From Orrella daihaiensis (GTDB taxonomy: Bacteria > Pseudomonadota > Gammaproteobacteria > Burkholderiales > Burkholderiaceae_B): a DNA stretch of 64,000 nucleotides. Positions 41,737-53,588 of the stretch are shown piece after piece. How positions within the stretch are numbered: the first letter of the stretch is position 1; the number at the start of each line of letters is the position of its first letter. The notes under the pieces were generated by a model. The model saw only the letters and a program-made list of their open reading frames with translations, searched no databases and was not told the DNA's origin. The DNA lies in contig NZ_CP063982.1 in assembly GCF_022811525.1 (NCBI RefSeq), forward strand, positions 682,001 to 746,000. The letters run 5' to 3'. The position numbers and the translations under genes are program-made.

Positions 41737-44700
41737 ATGAAATCTCCAGACCAAGCGGATGACTTTCAGGGTGTCACCCTGCAAGACAAATATGTTTTGC
41801 AAGAGGGGGTGGCATTTATGTCAGGTATGCAGGCTTTGGTACGCCTGCCTATCACTTTGCATGAGCGTGGCAAGCAAGCTGGATTAAAGCTTGGTGGCTA
41901 CATCTCGGGTTATCGTGGCTCGCCTCTAGGCACATACGATATGGCTTTGGAGTCCGCGCGTGACGAACTGACCCCCAGAAACATCAAGTTTCAGCCTGGC
42001 GTGAACGAAGAGCTTGCCGCCACGGCTGTCTGGGGCTCGCAGCAAGTTCACCTCATGGGTCAAACCGAGTTTGATGGCGTATTCGGGCTATGGTACGGCA
42101 AGGCGCCGGGGGTGGATCGCACCATTGATGTATTCCGTCACGCCAATAACGCCGGTTCGAGCCCACATGGGGGCGTCGTAGCGATCGCAGGTGATGATCC
42201 CAATGCCGTCTCAAGCACTGTGACGGGCTGTTCTGATTACAACTTCGTGTCAGCTGGGATGCCATTGGTCTACCCTGCCAATGTGCAGGAGATGCTTGAT
42301 TACGGCGTGATGGGTGTTGAGCTGTCACGCTACAGTGGTTGCTGGGTCGGTATGAAGGTGGTGACCGACATTGGTGAGAGCTCGGCAATTCTCGACGTTG
42401 ATGTGAATCGGGTGAGGATTAACTGGCCCAAAGAGCTCACTGATGATGTCAACGTTCACATTCGCTGGCCAGATAATCGTGTTGAGCAAGAGCAAAGGCT
42501 GTACGAGACCAAGCATGCGCGTGTGAAGAGGTTTGCTGAATTCTCAGGTATCAATCAGATCAGCGGTGTGATGCAAGGGGCCAAGATTGGCATCGTGAGT
42601 GCTGGCAAGCCTTGGGGGGATTTGCAGCAAGCACTGCTTGACCTAGGGTTAGAGCAAGCGCAACTTCAAGACCATGGCGTTCGGCTTTTGAAGTTGGGGA
42701 TGATTTATCCGCTCTCAGACGCCCAGATCCTTGAATTTGCCCGAGGTTTAGACACCGTTCTCATCGTTGAAGAAAAGCGCGGGTTCATTGAAGACCAGAT
42801 CAAGTCGATCCTCTTTGCCCACGATGTGCGCTCAAAGGTGGTGGGCAAGCTCGATTTGTCAGGCGAGATCTTGGTGCCAAGCCATGGGGAGTCTAGCCCC
42901 GCGTTAGTGGCCGAAGTCATTGGTCGCGCGTTTCCAGACCTTGTGGCACACCCCAAGTCGCAAACTAGACTTGCGCTGATCGATGCCAAGCATGACGCTT
43001 TGGCCAAGCGCGGTAGCTTGGCTGCACGTACGCCGTATTTCTGTTCGGGTTGTCCACATAACAGTTCCACCAAGGTGCCTGAAGGCAGTCTGGCTCTAGG
43101 TGGTATTGGTTGTCATTGGTTGGCGCTCTTTATGGATCGCGACACCGAGACCTTCACGCAAATGGGCGGCGAAGGTGCGCCATGGTTAGGCGCCATGTCA
43201 TTTAGCCAACGCGAGCATGTCTTTGCCAATCTCGGTGACGGCACTTACCACCACTCTGGTGTGTTAGCGATCAGGGCAGCGGTATATGGCAATGCCAATA
43301 TCACCTACAAGATTCTGTATAACGATGCGGTTGCCATGACAGGCGGCCAGTTGATCTCTGAGACCTTTGCGCCACAACAGATTGCCGCCCAGGTGCTAGC
43401 CGAAGGCGTAAGAGAAGTGGTGGTGGTGACGGATCAGCCTGAAAAGTACAAACAAGTCTCCAGTGCCAACGGAGGTTTCCCGCCTGGCGTGACCATTCAT
43501 CACCGCGACGAGTTGGAGTCAGTACAGCGACGGTTGCGAGACACGCCAGGCGTCACAGTATTGCTCTACGACCAAACCTGTGCAGCAGAAAAACGCCGAC
43601 GCCGCAAGCGTGGCAAAATGGTTGATCCCGACGTGCGTGCCTTTATAAATGAACTGGTTTGCGAAGGCTGTGGAGATTGTTCGGACAAGTCAAACTGCAT
43701 CTCAGTAGAACCGCTGGAAACCGTTTGGGGGCGCAAGCGCCAGATTAACCAGTCTGCCTGTAACAAGGATTTGCGTTGTGTCGATGGTTTCTGCCCCAGC
43801 TTTGTGACCGTCTCTGGCGCGCAACTGAAGAAACTTGGTGCTGACAAAGTGACCAAGGAACGACAAAAAATCTCTCTGCCCGACCCTGAGGTAACCGCAT
43901 CGGACCGTGTACACGAAACCGTGATCACCGGCATCGGCGGTACGGGGGTGATTACGATCGGTGCCATTGTTGCCATGGCTGCCCGCCTTGAGGGTAAGCG
44001 GGCCACATGCCTTGACCAGACCGGTATTTCACAAAAGAATGGTGCGGTGCTCTCGCACGTGCGGATTGGTCCCGATGCCGACAGTTTGCATGCGCCAAGG
44101 GTGTCAACTGGCAACGCCGATCTGGTGCTTGGCTGTGACATGATGGTGGCTGCTAGCGTACCTGCGGTTTCGACCATGTCACCCGACAGAACTCGCGTCG
44201 TATTGAACACCCACTTGGCACCGCACGCGGATTTTGTCTTGAACCCGGTGACAGCCGATTTCGGGGAAGCGTCACTCAAAGCTGCAATCACAGAGGCGAC
44301 TGGCGAAGATTCGGTATCGATGCTGCCCGCCACGCGCTTGGCCACTGCTGTGTTTGGCGATGCGATTGCTAGCAACATGATTGTGTTGGGCTATGCGCTG
44401 CAGAAGGGCTGGATTCCGGTATCGATTGCCGCGGTTAAACGTGCGATTGAATTAAACGGCGTGGCGATCAAAGCCAATCTCGCCGCCTTGGAATTGGGGC
44501 GTGAGGCAGCTGAGAATCTGGAGCAGGTGCTCAAGGACGTCATGCCTGCGCAGACGGTCAAGATTCTGTCGCGACCGAAAGAGTCGCTTTCTGCCATGAT
44601 CGAGAGACACGTTGCAGAACTCACGGCCTACCAGAGCTTGTCATACGCCAAGATCTATCAAGATCTGGTCGCTAAAGTGCAAAAGGCTGAACAAGGCTTG

Positions 44701-45312
44701 GGGGCAAACTCAGAGCAGCTTGCCAAGACAGTCGCCGAGCAAGCTTATAGGCTCATGGCTTACAAGGATGAGTATGAGGTGGCCAGGCTGTACACCGACG
44801 GCCGCTTTGCAGACAAACTCAAATCTCAGTTTGAGGGTGATGCCAAGCTAACTTTTCACTTGGCGCCTCCGCTTCTGGCCAAACGTGATCCGGTCACCGG
44901 CCACCTGCAGAAGAAACCATACGGAGCCTGGATCTTCAGTGCCTTTACCCTGTTGTCCAAGTTCAAAGGCTTGCGCGGCTCGGCACTTGATCCGTTTGGC
45001 TACACCGCCGAGCGCAAGATGGAGCGTGCGCTAGCAAACACCTACCCCCAGATCATCAATGGCATGCTGGCCAATCTCACTGCGGACAATCTGCCGTGGG
45101 CGGTTGAAGTGGCTGGGGTGTTTGGCAAGCTGCGTGGCTTTGGCCATGTCAAAGAGCGTAACCTGGAAGTGGTGATCAATGACCTGCAAGGGTTAGCCAG
45201 GGGCACGGCAATTGAGGGCAGCGTTGAGCAATTGCTTCAGCAGTTAACGTGCCTATTGCCGCACTTGGCTCAAGCGAATGCTCAGGGTGGGTTACAGGGG
45301 CAGCAGGCGTGA
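41737..45312 (+). CDS. fused indolepyruvate:ferredoxin oxidoreductase
   Basis: This 1191-residue enzyme oxidatively decarboxylates aryl or branched 2-oxo acids to acyl-CoA. The Met at 41737 (MKSPDQADDFQGVTL) was preferred; the frame is open to 41614. Order: alpha-like pyrimidine domain at 25-400, CoA/second domain, TPP-binding part with GGEGAPWLGAMSFSQREHVF and LGDGTYHHSGVLAI near 475-515, a Cys-rich segment CEGCGDCSDKSNC near 640, then the gamma-like domain with GIGGTGVITIGAIVAMAARL near 730-750. Separate alpha, beta and gamma genes of archaeal enzymes are fused here, as in other Proteobacteria. It is 170 bp after the lipoprotein, with no close partner. Confidence 0.92.
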   Translation: MKSPDQADDFQGVTLQDKYVLQEGVAFMSGMQALVRLPITLHERGKQAGLKLGGYISGYRGSPLGTYDMALESARDELTPRNIKFQPGVNEELAATAVWGSQQVHLMGQTEFDGVFGLWYGKAPGVDRTIDVFRHANNAGSSPHGGVVAIAGDDPNAVSSTVTGCSDYNFVSAGMPLVYPANVQEMLDYGVMGVELSRYSGCWVGMKVVTDIGESSAILDVDVNRVRINWPKELTDDVNVHIRWPDNRVEQEQRLYETKHARVKRFAEFSGINQISGVMQGAKIGIVSAGKPWGDLQQALLDLGLEQAQLQDHGVRLLKLGMIYPLSDAQILEFARGLDTVLIVEEKRGFIEDQIKSILFAHDVRSKVVGKLDLSGEILVPSHGESSPALVAEVIGRAFPDLVAHPKSQTRLALIDAKHDALAKRGSLAARTPYFCSGCPHNSSTKVPEGSLALGGIGCHWLALFMDRDTETFTQMGGEGAPWLGAMSFSQREHVFANLGDGTYHHSGVLAIRAAVYGNANITYKILYNDAVAMTGGQLISETFAPQQIAAQVLAEGVREVVVVTDQPEKYKQVSSANGGFPPGVTIHHRDELESVQRRLRDTPGVTVLLYDQTCAAEKRRRRKRGKMVDPDVRAFINELVCEGCGDCSDKSNCISVEPLETVWGRKRQINQSACNKDLRCVDGFCPSFVTVSGAQLKKLGADKVTKERQKISLPDPEVTASDRVHETVITGIGGTGVITIGAIVAMAARLEGKRATCLDQTGISQKNGAVLSHVRIGPDADSLHAPRVSTGNADLVLGCDMMVAASVPAVSTMSPDRTRVVLNTHLAPHADFVLNPVTADFGEASLKAAITEATGEDSVSMLPATRLATAVFGDAIASNMIVLGYALQKGWIPVSIAAVKRAIELNGVAIKANLAALELGREAAENLEQVLKDVMPAQTVKILSRPKESLSAMIERHVAELTAYQSLSYAKIYQDLVAKVQKAEQGLGANSEQLAKTVAEQAYRLMAYKDEYEVARLYTDGRFADKLKSQFEGDAKLTFHLAPPLLAKRDPVTGHLQKKPYGAWIFSAFTLLSKFKGLRGSALDPFGYTAERKMERALANTYPQIINGMLANLTADNLPWAVEVAGVFGKLRGFGHVKERNLEVVINDLQGLARGTAIEGSVEQLLQQLTCLLPHLAQANAQGGLQGQQA

Positions 45313-45430
45313 GTGGAGCTCGTTCAGCAAGTTAACCCAAAAGGTTTTTGATCAGGTTTTTTATTTCGGTTTAGTTTAGTCCTCGCCATCCGCAATCATT
45401 TTGTGAACTAGCGGTAATTTTCTATTTTCT

Positions 45431-45454
45431 GATATGCCATTATTCAATCATATC
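45431..45454. promoter_or_regulatory. inverted repeat before the Phd/PIN module
   Basis: GATATG (45431-45436) and CATATC (45449-45454) are perfect 6-bp arms with a 12-bp spacer, 26 bp before the antitoxin start. Phd-type antitoxins repress their own promoter at such palindromes. By-eye call only. Confidence 0.4.
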
Positions 45455-45479
45455 GATCATCCTGATTAGGACAACCATC

Positions 45480-45770
45480 ATGATCAACCAAACTAATGCG
45501 GTAACTTTCCGGCAAAATCTTGGGGAAATGCTTAATTTGGTGCAATACCGCCACGATAGCGTTGTAATTAATAAGGATGGTAAACCGGTTGCTGCATTGA
45601 TCGACGCGCGTTTGTTTGACCGTATTCGACGTATGCAATCTCGTTTCGATGCTTTATGTCAGCGAATCGAGGCTGGTTACGCTGGTGTTGCTGAGGCTGA
45701 TGCAATGGACGAGATTCAGGCAGCAGTGGACCAGGATCGTCTAGAGCAACGACAGCGACGAAATGGGTAG
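45480..45770 (+). CDS. Phd/YefM-type antitoxin
   Basis: This 96-residue protein starts MINQTNAVTFRQNLGEMLNL, the Phd/YefM DNA-binding fold (residues 1-50), with VVINKDGKPVAALIDARLF. The C-terminal half is helical and charged and would wrap the toxin. AGGACAACCATC precedes the ATG. Its stop is 3 bp before the PIN toxin start, so they form one operon. It seems intact although the partner is broken. Confidence 0.88.
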   Translation: MINQTNAVTFRQNLGEMLNLVQYRHDSVVINKDGKPVAALIDARLFDRIRRMQSRFDALCQRIEAGYAGVAEADAMDEIQAAVDQDRLEQRQRRNG

Positions 45771-45773
45771 TGC

Positions 45774-46208
45774 ATGTCGCAGACAATAAAAGTAATTCTA
45801 GATACAAATGTGCTGTTGTCTGGGATCGCCTTCCCGAGTGGTGTGCCTGGCAAGATCGTTGCTGCGTGGCGCAACGGTTCGATTGAAGTGTTTCTGTCGC
45901 AATAGATTCTCGAAGAGCTGCGGCGAGTGCTGCCACGATTGGACCATCGGCATGGCCTAACAGGTGATGAGATTGATGATCTCGTTGATTTGCTATCAAT
46001 TCTGGCTGAAACGATACAACCTGATGATGCAAACGAGTTAGAGCGCAGGGATTTGAATGACATGCCCGTGCTCGGCACCTTGGTTGCTGGTGTGCGTGGC
46101 TATTCGGTCGATTACTTAATAACTGGAGATAAAGATTTGTTGGTTTTATCTAATCGATACCCGATCGTCTCTCCAGGCGAGTTTTGGGCTCAACACGGCG
46201 GTCTTTAA
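45774..46208 (+). pseudogene. PIN-family toxin with in-frame amber stop
   Basis: Read from ATG 45774, the frame gives TIKVILDTNVLLSGIAFPSG, then an in-frame TAG at codon 44 (45903-45905). Without a shift it goes on ILEELRRVLPRLDHRHGLTG to NDMPVLGTLVAG, the second acidic motif, YLITGDKDLLVL and a stop at 46206. All parts of a COG1569-type PIN RNase (145 codons) are there; only one codon breaks it. CAG or AAG to TAG would be a single change. A downstream restart would lack the catalytic D-T-N Asp. The toxin is thus inactive unless the amber codon is suppressed or is a sequencing error. Confidence 0.87.
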
Positions 46209-46543
46209 TCGAATTTTTGTTCGGCAATTTAGAACGTTGCAACGTTACTGGTGACTTTGAGAAATCGTGATGACTCGTCTTGTTAGTGTTGGTCAGGCAA
46301 AACATCAGCGCAGAAATTAACTCCTCGCGGAAGGCTGTTTAGCTTGGTCTTGTCATTTGCATTTTTCGTCTGCCGCCGCACAAGTCCAGCAATCGCGTGA
46401 TGTCTGTAGAAATGCGCCAGCAGTTTTTATTTTTGCGGGGGGTTAGTAACGAAGCCTCAATCAACACCGGCCACAACGCGTAAGCCGCCTTCACACAGTC
46501 CGAAAGGGCTTTGGCTGCTGGTCGCTCAGGAATGCCAAGCCCA
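46209..46543. other. intergenic region, nothing recognised
   Basis: This 335-bp stretch lies between the PIN relic and the convergent nitroreductase gene. Short frames exist on the minus strand, one to 46599 overlapping the nitroreductase, but none has a protein-like pattern that I trust. No clear terminator hairpin was found. Confidence 0.4.
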
Positions 46544-47218
46544 TCACTCATACCAGCGCACAAACTCATTAAGCTCCATCCTGGCAGTCTGATAGGCATT
46601 TAGAGGAGCCTCTAGGTCTGGGACACCGATAGACATACCCACCAGAAGTTTCTTGTTCGCGGGGATGCCAAGTGCGCTTCGTACAGCCTCGGGGTAATAA
46701 GCCAGTGATGCTTGCATACAAGTACCTAGACCGTAGGCTTGGGCAGCTAGAGAGATGGATTGCGTAAAGCCACCAATATCCATGGTTGACCAAGCGCCGC
46801 AGCCTTCGTCCATAAAAATAAACAACGCGTATGGCGCGTCGTAAAACTCAAAATTCTTAAGCCGCATTTCCTTGCGGCGCTCTTTGTCATCGCGGCCGAT
46901 TCCCAGGTGCTCGAACCGTTTGATGTTGTGCGTTTTAGTACGTTGAGCAATCGCATCTGGCCAGGACTCAGGGTTAGGCAGATCGGGATTGGCCGGCGCA
47001 TTGCTAGCGGCCAATTCATAGAGCGTTCGGCTCAGCGTTTCACGGGTCTTGCCGCTGACCACAGCGACCTCCCACGGTTGCGAATTGGTATAGGAGGGGC
47101 TGCGATTAGCAAGATTCAGTATTTCACGAATGACGCCAGGTTCGATCGCTTCGGGTTTAAAGCCGCGAATGCTACGCCTGTTCTGTAGTGCCTGAACGAG
47201 ATCGATTGGTGTGCGCAT
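46544..47218 (-). CDS. nitroreductase-family oxidoreductase
   Basis: This 224-residue FMN flavoprotein begins with QALQNRRSIRGFKPEAIEPG (residues 10-29), the FMN-phosphate-binding start of the family. PSYTNSQPWEVAVVSG follows at 40-55 and GIPANKKLLVGMSIGVPD near 186. It reduces nitro groups, quinones or similar compounds with NAD(P)H; the native substrate is unknown. It is on the minus strand next to katG, about 210 bp away, perhaps in the same oxidative-stress neighbourhood. Confidence 0.9.
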   Translation of the reverse strand: MRTPIDLVQALQNRRSIRGFKPEAIEPGVIREILNLANRSPSYTNSQPWEVAVVSGKTRETLSRTLYELAASNAPANPDLPNPESWPDAIAQRTKTHNIKRFEHLGIGRDDKERRKEMRLKNFEFYDAPYALFIFMDEGCGAWSTMDIGGFTQSISLAAQAYGLGTCMQASLAYYPEAVRSALGIPANKKLLVGMSIGVPDLEAPLNAYQTARMELNEFVRWYE

Positions 47219-47348
47219 GAATTTGTCTCCGTTGCTCTAGCCGTGATAGGGCAGATATACGCTGGGTTGAATAAATTTCGCTATTGGGGTGTATTTTGAC
47301 GCAAAGAATCACCTTGATGTAGTCCGCACGTTTGATCGCCTTTGCAAA

Positions 47349-47382
47349 TAAAAAACCCGACCGGCTTGTGGCGCGGTCGGGC
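47349..47382 (-). terminator. rho-independent terminator of katG
   Basis: On the minus strand CCCGACCG pairs perfectly with CGGTCGGG around a 10-base loop and is followed by TTTTTTATTT. It lies about 50 bp after the katG stop. Strong and classical. Confidence 0.9.
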
Positions 47383-47429
47383 TTAAGAGCGAGTGTCTAG
47401 CGGATCGCTAGACACTGAAGGCTTACAGC

Positions 47430-49592
<2,163 letters not shown>

Positions 49593-49641
49593 GTATCACT
49601 CCTTGGTTTTTTTGAATTGCGAGCCTTAGTCTAAACAAATT

Positions 49642-49654
49642 GAATCGGCGATTC
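49642..49654. promoter_or_regulatory. palindrome upstream of katG
   Basis: GAATCG-G-CGATTC is a perfect 6-1-6 inverted repeat. It is flanked by ACAAATT and TAATTGT, which extend partial symmetry outward. It lies 50 bp before katG. OxyR or Fur/PerR-type control is possible; no exact consensus match was confirmed. Confidence 0.5.
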
Positions 49655-49759
49655 TAATTGTTTGTGACTAAATGCCCGATAGCTGCCCTTCATGCAGAGG
49701 TCACCTTATTGACATCTGCCGAAAGACAAAAAACTTTCGTTTTGAATATCAGGGGGTTA

Positions 49760-50350
49760 TCAGGCTTGCAAGCGAGATGCATTCACCATCGATGCTGGTG
49801 CGAGAGGTAAATTATTTATCCCCTGCGCTTTCTTAATAGACAACATCATGCGATGGATCCGCGAATCGTCGGGACTAGCGCGCAACACAAACCCCAAACC
49901 CTCGCAAAAGGATAGCATCGTTGTGTTGCTCGGCAAAACATCCCCGTAGATCAAGCCAAGGCCTCTGCGGCTAGCCTCGCCAACGAGTGTGTGCATGAGT
50001 TGTCGGCCAACTCCCTGATTTTGTAGGTGGTCGGCCACAACCAGGCTGAATTCCGCACAGTCCGCTGTGCCATCTTCACTTGCTTGAGGCAAAAGGCGCG
50101 CCATGCCAACAATGGCATAACGACCTGAGCCAGTAATTTGTGTCGCCACAAATTGAGCGCATCGCAGTGGATCGGGTTCGCATAATTCATGCCATTGATC
50201 TTCGGTCAACATGGGCATGCTCATGCGGCCAAAGCGGAAGTACAACGTTCCAGGCGAGAGTTCGCTTAGAAAGGATTTCAGGGTAGAGAGGTCAGCCGCT
50301 TGAATGGGCCGGATGTGGGTAGCGGTAGATGGCTTGGCAGAGGGACTCAT
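49760..50350 (-). CDS. GNAT-family N-acetyltransferase
   Basis: This 196-residue protein has a GNAT fold at about residues 12-165. It begins IRPIQAADLSTLKSFLSEL, with SPGTLYFRFG as in acetyltransferases related to the GNAT domain of the Pat/YfiQ acyl-CoA-synthetase-like enzymes. The acetyl-CoA site is QNQGVGRQLMHTLV near 112. Substrate is unknown. It lies alone, upstream of katG and on the same strand, with about 165 bp between. Confidence 0.85.
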   Translation of the reverse strand: MSPSAKPSTATHIRPIQAADLSTLKSFLSELSPGTLYFRFGRMSMPMLTEDQWHELCEPDPLRCAQFVATQITGSGRYAIVGMARLLPQASEDGTADCAEFSLVVADHLQNQGVGRQLMHTLVGEASRRGLGLIYGDVLPSNTTMLSFCEGLGFVLRASPDDSRIHRMMLSIKKAQGINNLPLAPASMVNASRLQA

Positions 50351-50545
50351 GAGCGTCTCGAAATATTCGGATCAAGGGCTTTGCCTACTAGCGAGAGGTT
50401 AACGCAGCGGTCTTACGCAGCCTTTAAGCTAGATCAAACAATCACCCGCATCAGGGTAAACCCGAATAAAAATGACAGCGCACCTCGCAGCGACTGATGA
50501 CTGATCAGTCGCTGCTATTCGTTTGTAAGGTCTTTTGCGCGTGGA

Positions 50546-51799
50546 TTAAGCGACCAATAAGTCTGCAAGTGTGCGCGCAATCACTTTGGTAGCGCGCCGC
50601 AAGTCCTCAAGCACGAGGTGTTCGTCAGCGCGTTTGGCGTTACTTTCGCGCACCGTTCTCGGCCCGGCACCGTAAATCACACCGGGGATGCCACGCTCGA
50701 CGTAGAGTCTCACGTCGGTGTAAAGCGGGGTGCCGATGGCTTTGATGGGTTCGCCGAGCACATCATGGGCATTACGTTGCAAAGCATCCACTAGCGGTTT
50801 GTTATTAGCCAGAGGCACCATTGCATTTGCTAACAAGAGCCGGCGCACATTAACTTTAAGGTTTTTGCCACCGCGGGCTGGTGCAAAGCTTTTAGCTGCT
50901 GCTTCGATGGTGTCACGGATGCTGGACTCCACTGAGGCAGAATCCTCCTCAGGAATCATGCGCCTGTCGAGCTTGAATATCACTTTTCCAGGCAAAACGT
51001 TGGTATTGGTGCCACCATTAATTTGGCCTACGTTCAAATAGGGGTGCGTAATGCCTTGGACATTGGAAGTTACTTTGAGATAGTCATTGTTCAGGGCGTA
51101 AAGCGCATTCAGGATATGGACTGCACCTTGCAGCGCGTCGGTGCCGGTATCAGGTATGGCAGCATGTGCCATTTCACCCTCAACAGTCACTTCGAATTGC
51201 AAGCAGCCGTTGTGTGCCGTAACTACTTCGTAACTAAACCCGGCAGCTATCATCATGTCCGGTTTGGTGAGTCCCTGGCGCAAAAGCCATCCCGGCCCCA
51301 TTTCACCGCCAAACTCTTCGTCGTAGGTGAAGTGAAGTTCGACTTGGCCCTTCAGCGGTACCCCTGCAGCCTCTAGTGCACGGACCGCATATGTGAAAGT
51401 GGAGAAATCACTTTTGCTGACGGCTGTTGCGCGGCCATACATTTTGCCGTCAACAATTTGTGCACCATAAGGGTCATGGGTCCAGCCCTCGCCAGGAGGC
51501 ACCACATCGCCATGGGCGTTAAGCGCAATGATGGGCCCCTCGCCATAGCGTCGGCGTACAATCAGGTTGGTAATGGACTGAAGGCCATAGGCTTTGACCT
51601 CATCGCTAGGCACCGGATGTTTTTCCGCATCAAGGCCCATAGAGGCCAGCAACTCTGCTGTGCGCTCGGCATGGGGCGCGTTATTGCCGGGAGGGGTATC
51701 AGTGGGCACTTGTACCAACGCCTGCAAGAACTTAACTTGCTCGTCAAAGTGCTCGTCGACCCAGGCATCTAGTCGTTGGTGTAGGCTGTCGGTGGACAT
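50546..51799 (-). CDS. M20-family metallopeptidase (ArgE/DapE type)
   Basis: This 417-residue hydrolase starts at 51799, where GGAG precedes the Met. It has the first metal site NAHGDVVPPG near 79, the catalytic TYDEEFGGEMGP near 146 and a C-terminal KRADEHLVLEDL with the last His. Such enzymes cleave N-acyl, carbamoyl or peptide bonds. It is third in an operon with a GntR regulator and a PuuE-type enzyme, which suggests a carbamoyl- or ureido-type substrate, an inference. Length is normal. Confidence 0.88.
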   Translation of the reverse strand: MSTDSLHQRLDAWVDEHFDEQVKFLQALVQVPTDTPPGNNAPHAERTAELLASMGLDAEKHPVPSDEVKAYGLQSITNLIVRRRYGEGPIIALNAHGDVVPPGEGWTHDPYGAQIVDGKMYGRATAVSKSDFSTFTYAVRALEAAGVPLKGQVELHFTYDEEFGGEMGPGWLLRQGLTKPDMMIAAGFSYEVVTAHNGCLQFEVTVEGEMAHAAIPDTGTDALQGAVHILNALYALNNDYLKVTSNVQGITHPYLNVGQINGGTNTNVLPGKVIFKLDRRMIPEEDSASVESSIRDTIEAAAKSFAPARGGKNLKVNVRRLLLANAMVPLANNKPLVDALQRNAHDVLGEPIKAIGTPLYTDVRLYVERGIPGVIYGAGPRTVRESNAKRADEHLVLEDLRRATKVIARTLADLLVA

Positions 51800-51840
51800 C
51801 GTGGCTCCAATTATGTTGTTCTGTGTTGATAAGAGTGTGC

Positions 51841-52803
51841 CTAGTTCCAATTGAACGCGGTCTTGACGTCAAATGGATGGACTTTCTTCCAGTGGCGAGC
51901 AATGTCAATTCGCCGCGCTATCCAGACGCGATCGTGTTTCTCGATGTGATCCAAGAATCGCTGTAGAGCTTTGAATCGTCCTGGACGGCCAATCAAACGA
52001 CAATGCAGACCAATGCTCATCATGCTCGGGTGTTCGGCACCTTGGGCATAGTGCACATCAAATGCATCACGCAGATATTCAAAAAACTCATCGCCGTGGC
52101 TAAAGCCCTGTGGCATGGAAAAGCGCATGTCGTTGCAGTCGAGCGTGTACGGTACTACCAGCTGCTCAGCGGTTGAACCATCCGATTTGGTGACATTGAA
52201 CCAAAACGGTAAATCGTCGCCGTAGTAGTCACTGTCATATTCAAAGCCACCATAATCAGCTACCAATCGCCGAGTATTGGGGCTATCGCGGCCGGTGTAC
52301 CAACCAAGCGCTCGTTGGCCGGTCAGGTTTTGGATAATCTCCATGCCGATACGCATGTGCTCACGTTCGGTGGCCTCGTCCACGTTTTGATAGTGAATCC
52401 AGCGCCAGCCGTGGCAGGCGATTTCGTGATTGGCTTCTGTAAAGGCCTGGGTAACTTCCGGATGCCGCTCAAGTGCCATGCTCACCCCAAAAACAGTGAG
52501 CGGCAGATTGCGCCTTTCAAATTCGCGCAGAATGCGCCATACCCCCACCCGGGAGCCGTATTCATAAATACTTTCCATCGACAGATGTCTGGCAGGGTAC
52601 GCAGCAGGGTTAAACAGTTCCGATAGGAATTGCTCGCTGCCGGCATCACCGTGCAGGATGGCGTTTTCAGCACCCTCTTCATAATTCAATACAAACTGCA
52701 CAGCCACGCGTGCATTATTTGGCCATTGCGCTTGGGGTGGATTGCGTCCGTAGCCGATCAGGTCTCTCGGGTAGTGAGTGGCTGACTGTTCTGAATTTGA
52801 CAT
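51841..52803 (-). CDS. PuuE-type polysaccharide-deacetylase-fold allantoinase
   Basis: This 320-residue protein matches the PuuE/allantoinase-like branch of the NodB fold: PRDLIGYGRNPPQAQWPNNA near 12, NYEEGAENAILHGD near 41, EIACHGWRWIHYQ near 128 and GWYTGRDSPNTRRLV near 167. In that branch hydantoin rings are opened without metal. Substrate could be allantoin or another cyclic amide. It lies 41 bp before the M20 gene and 27 bp after the GntR gene on the minus strand, so the three are one operon. Confidence 0.88.
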   Translation of the reverse strand: MSNSEQSATHYPRDLIGYGRNPPQAQWPNNARVAVQFVLNYEEGAENAILHGDAGSEQFLSELFNPAAYPARHLSMESIYEYGSRVGVWRILREFERRNLPLTVFGVSMALERHPEVTQAFTEANHEIACHGWRWIHYQNVDEATEREHMRIGMEIIQNLTGQRALGWYTGRDSPNTRRLVADYGGFEYDSDYYGDDLPFWFNVTKSDGSTAEQLVVPYTLDCNDMRFSMPQGFSHGDEFFEYLRDAFDVHYAQGAEHPSMMSIGLHCRLIGRPGRFKALQRFLDHIEKHDRVWIARRIDIARHWKKVHPFDVKTAFNWN

Positions 52804-52830
52804 GGCAAGCTCCGGGAGAAAGTGGTGGGT

Positions 52831-53550
52831 TTAACGCCCAAAGTCTTCGAGTGAACAGGTCAGTGCAGTTTTAAGGTCAGGTGTCTGGGTTTCAAGCTGC
52901 AGATTGTGCTCGACGTGATGCAGGTGTTGTTTCATCAACTTGGTGGCCGCGCTCGTATCGCGCCGCTCAAGAGCTTGCACAAGCATTTCATGCTCGGCAT
53001 GCGACTCTTCGGCGGATTGCGATGATTGGTACATCAGGGCAATTAAAGATGATCGCAGTAAGAGATCAGAAAGAATTTCGCGCAAAACTTGATTGCCCTG
53101 CATGTTGGCCAGAAGCACATGAAAATCACCGAGCAGGCTTGTTCTTTCAGCAATATTTTTACTGCGTAGCGCTTTTCGCTCAGACGCCAAATGGGACTTC
53201 AACTGCTTGATCTGGGCAGGTGTGATTTGTTTGCTTAAATCCCGCACGATCAAGGTTTCAAGCATGGTGCGAACTTCAAATACTTGCTGAGCTTCCTGGA
53301 TTGTTGGCTCAGATACAAATGCCCCTCGGTCTGGTAGCAACGTTACCAGGTGATCTCGAGAGAGCTGGTTCAAAGCTTGGCGCACGAGCGTGCGGGAGAC
53401 ATCGAAGATTTCGCACAGTTTTGCTTCAGTCAGTTTTGTGCCTGGCATTAATCGACGTTCAGCGATCGCTTGAGTGACTGCTTGAACAATACGCCCTGTC
53501 GGCGATGTCGATGTGAGGTGAGTGCGCTTGGCACGGGTCGATTCGGGCAT
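52831..53550 (-). CDS. GntR-family (FCD) transcriptional regulator
   Basis: This 239-residue regulator starts at 53550 (MPESTRAKRTHLTSTSPTG). It has a winged HTH at about 20-85 (LTEAKLCEIFDVSRTLVRQA) and an FCD ligand domain at about 95-220 with FHVLLANMQGN and a His-rich metal-type end (QHLHHVEHNL). It controls, most probably, its own operon with the PuuE and M20 genes, through the palindrome just upstream. An alternative start at 53616 lies within the palindrome and is unlikely. Confidence 0.9.
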   Translation of the reverse strand: MPESTRAKRTHLTSTSPTGRIVQAVTQAIAERRLMPGTKLTEAKLCEIFDVSRTLVRQALNQLSRDHLVTLLPDRGAFVSEPTIQEAQQVFEVRTMLETLIVRDLSKQITPAQIKQLKSHLASERKALRSKNIAERTSLLGDFHVLLANMQGNQVLREILSDLLLRSSLIALMYQSSQSAEESHAEHEMLVQALERRDTSAATKLMKQHLHHVEHNLQLETQTPDLKTALTCSLEDFGR

Positions 53551-53588
53551 GAGGCTGAGCGTTGATTGTGGGAAAGAAATTGATTGGA

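Noticed and set aside
46339..46599. 86-residue minus-strand frame after the PIN relic
   Set aside because: It overlaps the nitroreductase 3' end, has no protein-like pattern or ribosome site, and is probably chance.
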